In this document: positions 58,180-64,000 of the stretch, piece after piece
How positions within the stretch are numbered: position 1 is the first letter of the stretch
Layout: the number at the start of each line of letters is the position of its first letter
Position numbers and translations under genes: made by a program
Source: Amoebidium appalachense
Taxonomy: Eukaryota > Ichthyosporea
Assembly: GCA_963693365.1 (NCBI GenBank)
Contig: CAVNZM010000016.1
Location: forward strand, 868,001 to 932,000
Direction: 5' to 3'
DNA length: 64,000 bases
Notes under the pieces: generated by a model
Seen by the model: the letters and a program-made list of their open reading frames with translations, nothing else
What the model was told of the DNA's origin: nothing
Databases searched by the model: none

Positions 58180-58545
58180 TCAGCGGAGGACCTCCCCTCT
58201 CAGTGCAGCGGCCAGCCGCGCGAGCCAGGCGGTGCGGTCGTCGCCCAGGCGTGTGGCAAAGTCGGCATAGGACATCTGTGCAGAGAACCATTGACCCTTC
58301 TCCTCGTTCCAGTAGCGCAGGCCGTTAACATTGGAAACTTCCATGCGCGGGCACCGGCCGCATTCGCCAAAACGGGCTGTGTCGGCCTCCCAGCCCGCGG
58401 CCAAGCGCTTGTCGTAAAGCAGGGCGGCACAGGTGGGTGCGTCGCAGGGCGGGTCACGACCGAACACCGTGCGCACCGCATCTCGCAGCGCGAGCGCGAG
58501 CAGGGTGGTCACGCAGAGCGCCATAAGAAGGAGTACCAGCTGCAT
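58180..58545 (-). CDS. 121-aa membrane-anchored or secreted Cys-rich protein
   Basis: ATG at 58,545. N-terminal hydrophobic segment (LVLLLMALCVTTLLALAL) acts as signal or anchor. The body has paired cysteines (PPCDAPTC, GECGRC) and aromatic residues (YWNEEKGQWF). A decayed paralogue lies at 54,274-54,400. Its start is 48 bases from the divergent gene at 58,594. Family unknown. Confidence 0.65.
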   Translation of the reverse strand: MQLVLLLMALCVTTLLALALRDAVRTVFGRDPPCDAPTCAALLYDKRLAAGWEADTARFGECGRCPRMEVSNVNGLRYWNEEKGQWFSAQMSYADFATRLGDDRTAWLARLAAALRGEVLR

Positions 58546-58593
58546 TGTTACGTCACGGGCGCATTTTGTGCCGGCTTAATCTTCCTGTAGTGC

Positions 58594-59178
58594 ATGCACA
58601 TCACGCACGGCGACCGCTTCGTCAGCCGCAACCTCGCGCTGCTCAGCTGCCCGGTGGAGTGGCCCGAGGACCTGGCCAACACGAGGCACACGGGCATGTG
58701 TCTGCAGTGGCGGCGCGAAGGCGACCTGGTCACCGCCATGCTCGGTGAGACACGCATGTACTGGAGGGCGCTGCCCGAGGCCAACGTCGTCACGTTCACC
58801 GACGACCGTGCTCGGGCAAGCTCTTTTGGGTTCAGCGACTGCCCGCTCCCGCAGCCCAACCACGTTCCCGACACGGGTCTGGCGGGCGTGCGGGTGCGTC
58901 TGCAGGACACAGACCCGCCGGCCCTCCCCCCGCCTAGCGCACCGCCCCAGGGCCGCGTGGAGCTCGGCGTGGCCTTCTCCATCGGCGTGCTCGGCGTGGG
59001 GCCCCTGCCCATGCCCTCGTGGTTTGTGTCCTCGGTCGCAGACACGAGCCCCACCATGCATGGGTTCCGCGGCGTCAACCTTGCGCTGTGCCTGCTGCAC
59101 GTGTGGCGCGTCCGCGTGTGCGTGGACCTGTTCCCGTTCCCGGGCCTGACGCTTTTTCTGGCGCTGCTCGAGCTCTGA
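58594..59178 (+). CDS. Uncharacterised 194-aa protein
   Basis: ATG at 58,594. Contains a Pro-rich loop (about 108-120, PPALPPPSAPP) and a hydrophobic end (FPGLTLFLALLEL). No motif recognised. It starts a plus-strand series of four or five genes (58,594, 59,199, 59,675, 60,303) likely encoding surface or capsid components. Confidence 0.6.
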   Translation: MHITHGDRFVSRNLALLSCPVEWPEDLANTRHTGMCLQWRREGDLVTAMLGETRMYWRALPEANVVTFTDDRARASSFGFSDCPLPQPNHVPDTGLAGVRVRLQDTDPPALPPPSAPPQGRVELGVAFSIGVLGVGPLPMPSWFVSSVADTSPTMHGFRGVNLALCLLHVWRVRVCVDLFPFPGLTLFLALLEL

Positions 59179-59198
59179 TATTTTGTAGCCGACTATCA

Positions 59199-59594
59199 AT
59201 GCGTGCGCTGCTCCTGTGTCCCCCCCTGCTTGCACTGGCCCTTGCGGCCCCCGAGTGCCTGGTGTTTGCGAGCTCGGCAACCCTTGCGGCAACCACCGCG
59301 CACGTGCCGCCCAGCCCCACTGCCGAAACAAAGACGTGGTGGGCGACCCTGACGCACGTGGAGACCGTTGCAGCCACCACCACAGCCGCCGCCTCGATCC
59401 AAACCATCGAAACCACCTCGGCCTCGGAAACTCCCACCGACACGGACACCGACATATTCGAGATCCCCACCTCCGTCACTGAAGGCGAACCAACCGACGA
59501 ACCCATGCCCACGATGCCCGTGGACCCGCCCCAGCCCCCACCAGGCACCAACGCGTCCAACTGGGAGTGCCGTTGCACGCTCATCAGACGTTAA
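59199..59594 (+). CDS. Secreted mucin-like protein, 131 aa
   Basis: ATG at 59,199. A clear signal peptide (MRALLLCPPLLALALAAPE) is followed by about 90 residues very rich in Thr, Ser, Pro and Ala, typical of O-glycosylated stalks, then a short Cys-containing end (NASNWECRCTL) with an N-glycosylation site. No second membrane helix. It may be a glycosylated particle surface or secreted factor; rapid evolution would be expected. Confidence 0.65.
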   Translation: MRALLLCPPLLALALAAPECLVFASSATLAATTAHVPPSPTAETKTWWATLTHVETVAATTTAAASIQTIETTSASETPTDTDTDIFEIPTSVTEGEPTDEPMPTMPVDPPQPPPGTNASNWECRCTLIRR

Positions 59595-59674
59595 TCATTT
59601 CTCGGAAAACCAGAGTTGGCCTGTCGATTCTTTGTTTTGTTCAGCCACACCAGCTTTTTATTTGCGCAAGAAGA

Positions 59675-60178
59675 ATGGACTTCTCAAATGCGATTGCCTT
59701 AATCATTCTAATGCTTACTACTGGTGTGTTGATATGGGCATACATCAAGTACGAACCCAAACCTGGCGCTGGCAAAAACGACAGTACCCCTAAGCCTGGC
59801 GCTGGCAAAAACGACAGTACCCCTGCAGTCGCACGGACACAGTGGTATGCTTTCGACCAAGTGGGGGACCACAGCACGGACAACACGTTTAACGACTGAC
59901 AAGACTCGGTGAACTATGGGTACACGTCGGCCAGTCAGTGCATTGACCGATGCCAATCTACGAGCGGATGCGAACAGGTGGGCTATTCGCCATGGCAGGA
60001 TATGGACGGGAAGCGGCCAAAAGGCTATTGCTACATGAGGAAAGCCGTCAAGAAATGGCCGTTGGATGCGTGGTCAAACAAGTCCGGTGTGGCTGCATCG
60101 GAATCGCAGGTCACGTATGTGATGGCCGCACAAGTGCCGGAGAGCGAGAAGCAACATGGCAAGCTGGTTGAGTTCTAG
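59675..60178 (+). pseudogene. Membrane-anchored PAN-like protein interrupted by TGA
   Basis: ATG at 59,675. Residues 4-24 form a membrane helix (AIALIILMLTTGVLIWAYI), followed by two identical 11-residue units (KPGAGKNDSTP). The frame meets TGA at 59,897-59,899 after 74 residues, but continues in the same frame for another 92 codons to 60,178, encoding a Cys-rich part (QCIDRCQ, GCEQVGYS, GYCYMRK) that resembles a PAN/Apple-type domain. No ATG exists after the TGA near the start of the second part. So this is a nonsense-mutated gene, a readthrough gene, or a sequencing error. Confidence 0.55.
59761..59826 (+). repeat. 33-bp perfect tandem duplication
   Basis: The unit AA(A/G)CCTGGCGCTGGCAAAA... 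through ACAGTACCCCT is present twice inside the PAN-like gene, encoding the duplicated KPGAGKNDSTP. Near-perfect identity implies a recent event. Confidence 0.8.
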
Positions 60179-60302
60179 CATGAATCAGATGAACCAATCA
60201 AAGAAAGGCTGGCATTTCCATTGCCCTTTGTGTCCAGAGCTGGCTTCTTTTTTATTGTGCCCCAATGTAATGTCGCATGCGCGCTCCCGCATCCTTGACG
60301 AC

Positions 60303-61628
60303 ATGGCATCCCACATCGATTTTTCGGCGGCAGTGGCCCGCCGGGCAGCGTTCCCTCACGGGCCGGCCCTGCCCTCGGCCCCCCGCAGCGTGTCGGTGCC
60401 GAGCGAGGCGCCCCCGCGTGTCGAGCCCCCGCAGCCGCCGCAGGGCCAGTGGCGCTACCACTTCGTGACGGGCGGGTCCGAGTGCCGGCCGCTGCAGGTG
60501 GAGTTTCCCGCCACCCAGTCCGTGCACGGCATCCGTGTCGAGGGCTTCAAGGCGCACAGCGTGTACGACGTGTGCGAGGGCGCAAACAGGCTGACGCTGT
60601 CGCTGTCGTACCTGGACTCGCCCGACGGCCGGCCCCCGGGCATGTGGGTGAAGGCGTCCACCGACGTGTACCTGCCTGTGGGCAACTACACCCTGGACAC
60701 CCTGTGCGCCGAGCTCGAGATGCGGCTGGACGCCGCCATCGCCGCCTGCTTCAACCCCAGCTACAGCCCCGAGGAGGTGGCGGACATTTTGGAGATGTAC
60801 CCGGACACGCTGCCCTACTACGCCAGCGTCACACACACGGAGCGGTTGCGCCGGGACGCCGAGCGCAACGGCGAGGCGTGGACCAGGCACCAGGACTTTG
60901 TGTGCAAGACGCGGTGGGCGCCACGCCGGCAGGGCCCGCGCGACGAGATCGCCTTCGAGGCGCTGATGCTCTCGCAGCTGTACTACAGGGAGAACGCATG
61001 GGCGTGGCGCGAGCTGGCCAACGAGCGTGACGCCCACGGGCGCATCCAGTGGCCGTTCCACAACACGCTGTACAACCTCATGACGCGCTCGAAGCTCGCG
61101 CTGCCCGGGCGCCTGGTCATCAGCATCCACCACCGCAAGAACATGGACCCGGACACGATGAAGCACTGGCTGCCGTATGCGTCGGTGCCGACGTTCTCGC
61201 TTGACGTGTGCCGGGGGCTCGGGAGCGTGCTGGGAATGGCGGCCGGCGCGCACGTCAGCCACAGCCTGACGGCGGGGCTGCCACCGCTGGCCCGCTACTT
61301 CGACGGGCGAGACCATGCGGCCGTGGAGGAGGGCGACCAGCAGCTGCCGTGCCAGGGCGACAACATCCAGTGCGTGTTTGGGACGGATGCACCCCTGGGC
61401 CCGCGGGGGGCGCTCATGGTGCACGTCATGCAGGGCGAGACGAACCTGCAGGGGCGCATCATGGCGCCGGGTGTGCAGGGGGCGGCGGGCGGGGCGGTGG
61501 ACGACATGCTGGCGAGCCCGCAGATCTTGGGGACGCTGGACCAAGTCGACACGCTGCGGCTGGTGGTGGTGGACGAGACCGGGACAAGGGTGAGCGGGTG
61601 CTTCTCGGCGCTGGTCGCGGTTAAATAA
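60303..61628 (+). CDS. Possible capsid (penton-like) protein, 441 aa
   Basis: I chose the ATG at 60,303 (MASHIDFSAAV); the frame is open with earlier ATGs at 60,270 and 60,156. After a Pro-rich N-terminus the protein is rich in short strands: GQWRYHFVTGG, VHGIRVEGF, ANRLTLSLSYLD, VYLPVGNYTLDTLCAEL. The G-N-Y-T-x-x-x-L pattern and a later LDVCRGLGSVLGM segment recall minor-capsid/penton jelly-roll proteins of polinton- and adenovirus-like lineages, but no signature is decisive. The TAA stop lies within AAATAAA (61,623-61,629), a polyadenylation signal. Confidence 0.5.
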   Translation: MASHIDFSAAVARRAAFPHGPALPSAPRSVSVPSEAPPRVEPPQPPQGQWRYHFVTGGSECRPLQVEFPATQSVHGIRVEGFKAHSVYDVCEGANRLTLSLSYLDSPDGRPPGMWVKASTDVYLPVGNYTLDTLCAELEMRLDAAIAACFNPSYSPEEVADILEMYPDTLPYYASVTHTERLRRDAERNGEAWTRHQDFVCKTRWAPRRQGPRDEIAFEALMLSQLYYRENAWAWRELANERDAHGRIQWPFHNTLYNLMTRSKLALPGRLVISIHHRKNMDPDTMKHWLPYASVPTFSLDVCRGLGSVLGMAAGAHVSHSLTAGLPPLARYFDGRDHAAVEEGDQQLPCQGDNIQCVFGTDAPLGPRGALMVHVMQGETNLQGRIMAPGVQGAAGGAVDDMLASPQILGTLDQVDTLRLVVVDETGTRVSGCFSALVAVK

Positions 61629-61629
61629 A
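61624..61629 (+). terminator. AATAAA overlapping the stop codon
   Basis: Polyadenylation-type signal AATAAA shares the TAA stop of the preceding gene. Another AATAAA sits about 20 bases after the resolvase stop (62,843-62,848). Confidence 0.5.
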
Positions 61630-61655
61630 AGAGACTCCCAGATAATTCCTGACCT

Positions 61656-62171
61656 CTACCCGCCCATAGCCGCCCTGTCAGCGGGGCGTTCAACCTGTGG
61701 GAACCTAGGCACGAACGAGAAGGACTCGAATGTCGCGTACGCCGCACGGCGCGCCACAGCCATGCCGCAGTGACGCGCGCGCTCCTGGAACTGCTGGTAG
61801 CGGTCGGTGTACTGGGGATCGGACGACGTCTCCATGAGGAACACGCCAAACCTGTCCTCCTCCTCGTCACCGAAGAAGATGATGTTGACGACGACGGGGA
61901 CCCCCTCGAGCCGCCCGACCATGAGCCAGTTGTAGTGCCCCCTCCCATGGATCATCCAGGGCTCCCGCGCCTGTGCGCTTTCGATCAAGAACAGAAACGA
62001 CTCCTGCCCGGACAACACATCCTCGCACGGCAGTGTCAGCTGCAAGTAGAATGTGTTCGGCTGGCCCAGCCGTGGTATCATTTCGGCCAAATCCGAGCCG
62101 CCGTCGATAAACACCCCGTGGTCGTAATCCGCGTCCCATCCCCATGTGGCCTGTGAAGTCCCGGTTCCCAT
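61656..62171 (-). CDS. Uncharacterised 171-aa protein
   Basis: ATG at 62,171 (MGTGTSQATWGWD), divergent from the resolvase gene with 78 bases between starts. Contains strand-rich segments (FYLQLTLPCEDVL, VPVVVNIIFFG) and an acidic patch (GDEEEDRFG). MG at position 1-2 followed by T-G-T-S could be myristoylated. No family recognised. Confidence 0.65.
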   Translation of the reverse strand: MGTGTSQATWGWDADYDHGVFIDGGSDLAEMIPRLGQPNTFYLQLTLPCEDVLSGQESFLFLIESAQAREPWMIHGRGHYNWLMVGRLEGVPVVVNIIFFGDEEEDRFGVFLMETSSDPQYTDRYQQFQERARHCGMAVARRAAYATFESFSFVPRFPQVERPADRAAMGG

Positions 62172-62214
62172 GCCTGTGCCAACAATATTCTTGTAAACGA
62201 GTTGGGCAGGGAAG

Positions 62215-62222
62215 CATAAAAG
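62215..62222 (+). promoter_or_regulatory. CATAAAAG TATA-like box of the resolvase gene
   Basis: Lies 27 bases before the ATG at 62,250 in a divergent intergenic gap. Confidence 0.45.
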
Positions 62223-62249
62223 GGAATCCCCCAACCCCCCACCCTCACA

Positions 62250-62822
62250 ATGCGTGTGGCCGCCATCGACGTCGGCTTCCTGAACCTGGTGGTGTGCGTG
62301 CTCAGCACCACCGACGACCCCGCCACGCCCTTCATCATCCACACGTGGGACCGCTGGCTCGTGGGCAACCCGGACACCACGGCCACGGTGCTGGTGGAGC
62401 TGCTGCTGCGCCGGCTGCACGAGGACCGCGCGCTGTTCGCGGACGTCGACATGGTCGTCATCGAGCGCCAGATGGTCACCAAGCTGAGCGTGCTGGCGCA
62501 CGCGCTGCAGGCGTACTTCCTCACCCTCAGATTGACCAATGGCCACGGGCCCGGCGTGGTGCTGCAGCACGGCACGCGCAAGAACCAGTGCGGGGCGTGG
62601 CTCGCCCGCCACGGAATGGCTCCTGCGGAGACGGGCAAGGCGGCGTATGCGGTGTACAAGCGGCGTGCGGTGGTCGACACGCAGCAAGCGCTCAAGCTGC
62701 AGAGTGAGCAGGGGTGGCGGGACAAGTTTGGGCGGGAGGGCAAGAAGGACGACATGGCGGATGCGCTGCTGCACGGTCTGTGGTACCTGTTCTGTCGGAA
62801 TCAGAAGGGGGGGTCACGCTGA
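62250..62822 (+). CDS. Holliday junction resolvase (poxvirus A22/RuvC-like)
   Basis: 190 residues, the usual length of the family. RNase H-fold motifs are in place: MRVAAIDVG with D7 on strand 1, DMVVIERQM with E72 on strand 4, and KKDDMADALLHG with D167/D168 and D171 on the last helix, giving the four-carboxylate site. These enzymes cut four-way junctions and resolve concatemeric genomes in poxviruses and other nucleocytoplasmic large DNA viruses; related enzymes act in mitochondria (Cce1) and bacteria (RuvC). The compact, intronless, TATA-driven context supports the viral version. AATAAA follows the stop. Confidence 0.85.
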   Translation: MRVAAIDVGFLNLVVCVLSTTDDPATPFIIHTWDRWLVGNPDTTATVLVELLLRRLHEDRALFADVDMVVIERQMVTKLSVLAHALQAYFLTLRLTNGHGPGVVLQHGTRKNQCGAWLARHGMAPAETGKAAYAVYKRRAVVDTQQALKLQSEQGWRDKFGREGKKDDMADALLHGLWYLFCRNQKGGSR

Positions 62823-62870
62823 AAGCAGGCGGACAGTGTTCAAAATAAAGGTGGCAATCGCCCCTGCTGC

Positions 62871-64000
62871 TCATGCGAGCACACTTGCATTCCGAGTTGT
62901 CGCTGCTGCGATCCCGATGTCTTCCACAAGCCGCTCCCCATCCCTGCGCCTCGGCAGTCCTGCGGCTTCAAGCTCGGCATCGGTCAACACGACTGTTTTC
63001 TTGGTTATTACCTCTTGTATTACCTGTGTGTACCGTGGGTCATCAAGATTCGGCTGCACCACAATTATGTCTGCTTCATGCATCTTAGCCCAGTAGAGTT
63101 CGGTCAGTTGCTTCCCGTACAGGGACAGCACGGCCCCGATTTTGTAGACTGCCCGGAATCCTCTGTCCACCTTCCCAAGCTTTGTCGTTATATGATTGCA
63201 GACCCGTTCCCCAATGGTGTTTCCATTGCCCAGTTGGGAACCCCAGTCGAAGCTTGACGTGCGCAGGAGTATGTAGACCATCAACCAGGAGGCACATGCC
63301 GAGTCGTGTATTTCGTTTCTATCGACAAGTCCCTCATACAAAACCCTTGCAACACCTTTCTGAAGGCTCTTGCATACAGATTCGTGTTGGTAGGTGCGCA
63401 GAACTTTAGAGCTTCCAGTGTAACCGGCCCCCTCAAGGAACATACAGAGGGCGTCAGCGATTAGCCCTGCCGGGGCAGTCATGTTAAAGCACTCGACCAC
63501 CTTGACTTGCGAATCGATAATGATAACAGAAGCATGCCCTGGGCTCGACACGTACATTATATAGTAGCGCTCACGTTCTTGGCTTTTCAGCCATGAAGAG
63601 AGGTTCGACACGAATGCTTTCGAGCAGCTGAAACCCCACTTTCCTGCTGACACGGACATATTACCATTGTCCGTCACAACACCGAGTGCTGGTGTGGACT
63701 CGCGGACAGCATCACTATTATACTCTTTTTTGGGGGATGTGCCAGGGAAAAAACGAACAGATTTTGGCAGATAGGTTTGCAGCAGTACGAGCGTGTTGTC
63801 CCGAGACATGACGCCACACCCTGCCACAGCCGGTGAGGCTTCAACGGAGCCAACCCCAATCAGCTCGGTCAGTGACTTCTGAAGATCAACGAGACCGTTG
63901 TACCAGTCAAATAGAAGTGGCCACGTTTTTTGTATGTCCTCCATCATGTCCGAGGGCGTAGGTCTTCCAGGGCCAATAGCCTGTTTGTACTTTTCGGCCG
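62871..64000 (-). CDS. H-E-C type cysteine-protease-like protein (copy 2), 5' end outside window
   Basis: Open from the right edge (64,000) to TGA at 62,871, at least 376 residues; a start before the ATG at 63,947 is likely because upstream codons align with copy 1 (EKYKQAIGPGRPTP versus EEYRKSTIPGNPTP). The catalytic pattern is kept: H in PGHASVIII, E in VVECFN, C in DSACASWL. The H-to-E gap is three residues shorter and the residue in the Gln position is Asn. Identity to copy 1 is strongest around the Cys (SWL-x-YILLRTS) and at the C-terminus (VVLTDAELEAAGLP). An ancient duplication within the viral block. Confidence 0.6.
   Translation of the reverse strand, partial: AEKYKQAIGPGRPTPSDMMEDIQKTWPLLFDWYNGLVDLQKSLTELIGVGSVEASPAVAGCGVMSRDNTLVLLQTYLPKSVRFFPGTSPKKEYNSDAVRESTPALGVVTDNGNMSVSAGKWGFSCSKAFVSNLSSWLKSQERERYYIMYVSSPGHASVIIIDSQVKVVECFNMTAPAGLIADALCMFLEGAGYTGSSKVLRTYQHESVCKSLQKGVARVLYEGLVDRNEIHDSACASWLMVYILLRTSSFDWGSQLGNGNTIGERVCNHITTKLGKVDRGFRAVYKIGAVLSLYGKQLTELYWAKMHEADIIVVQPNLDDPRYTQVIQEVITKKTVVLTDAELEAAGLPRRRDGERLVEDIGIAAATTRNASVLA

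Noticed and set aside
60252-61544. 430-codon minus-strand frame opposite the capsid-like gene
   Set aside because: Shadow frame in GC-rich DNA; composition (Arg/His/Val/Gln) matches antisense of the plus-strand gene, which has better motifs and signals.
62174-62774. Extension of the minus-strand 171-aa gene to 372 codons
   Set aside because: The extension is antisense to the resolvase, which has intact catalytic residues; the ATG at 62,171 is a natural start.
46880-64000. Bacterial contamination as source of the compact block
   Set aside because: No Shine-Dalgarno pattern, TATA and AATAAA signals are present, and the recognised families are viral/eukaryotic in type; a chimeric contig still cannot be excluded.

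Overview
The window looks like eukaryotic nuclear DNA in two parts that differ sharply. From 1 to about 46.83 kb the DNA is low in gene content and packed with microsatellites: long poly-C/poly-G runs up to 72 bases, (CA)n/(GT)n, (GA)n and compound (C)n(AC)n blocks. It holds spliced genes with GT-AG and some GC-AG introns. The families recognised here (a THAP-domain P-element-like transposase and a protein with six TONDU/Vestigial-like motifs) point to an animal or a close unicellular relative (Holozoa). I cannot name the species.

Host part, left to right. 2.3-10.3 kb, minus strand: a six-exon transposon-like gene of about 1,545 residues with a DUF6729-like zinc region, a DDE-like core, an inserted WRN/RNase D-type 3'-5' exonuclease and a C-terminal zinc knuckle. 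12.12-14.11 kb: a non-coding element with terminal inverted repeats and a TAG target-site duplication. 14.69-17.72 kb: a THAP/P-element-like gene that lacks its middle. 21.39-25.18 kb: an intact three-exon sugar-porter-like MFS transporter. 30.46-32.41 kb, minus strand: a proline-rich protein with six TONDU motifs, split over three reading-frame shifts located in or beside G/C runs. 39.4-46.1 kb: a few isolated exon-like stretches of one or more unrecognised minus-strand genes, buried in repeats.

From about 46.88 kb to the right edge the character changes at once. Microsatellites vanish, the DNA is GC-rich, and about 20 mostly intronless ORFs are packed on both strands with tiny gaps, 1-nt to 20-nt overlaps, TATA-like boxes 25-40 nt before start codons and AATAAA signals touching stop codons. 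Recognisable products are an AQP1-like aquaporin, a degenerate Nudix protein, a poxvirus A22/RuvC-like Holliday junction resolvase, two paralogous proteins with an adenain/Ulp1-like H-E-C pattern, a Bro-N/KilA-C-like DNA-binding protein, a possible jelly-roll capsid-type protein, coiled-coil and small membrane proteins, and a secreted mucin-like and a PAN-like surface protein. A 43-bp tandem repeat lies in the largest non-coding gap. This architecture fits part of a large or medium double-stranded DNA virus integrated in (or co-assembled with) the host genome. No major capsid, DNA polymerase or packaging ATPase is visible in these 17 kb, so the viral lineage is unassigned.

How the parts work together can only be inferred. 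The resolvase would process replication intermediates, the H-E-C proteins could be maturation or deubiquitinating-type proteases, and the aquaporin, small membrane proteins, mucin-like and PAN-like proteins would act at membranes or the particle surface. At least one viral-block gene is interrupted (an in-frame TGA) and one paralogue is a remnant, which suggests an older, decaying insertion.
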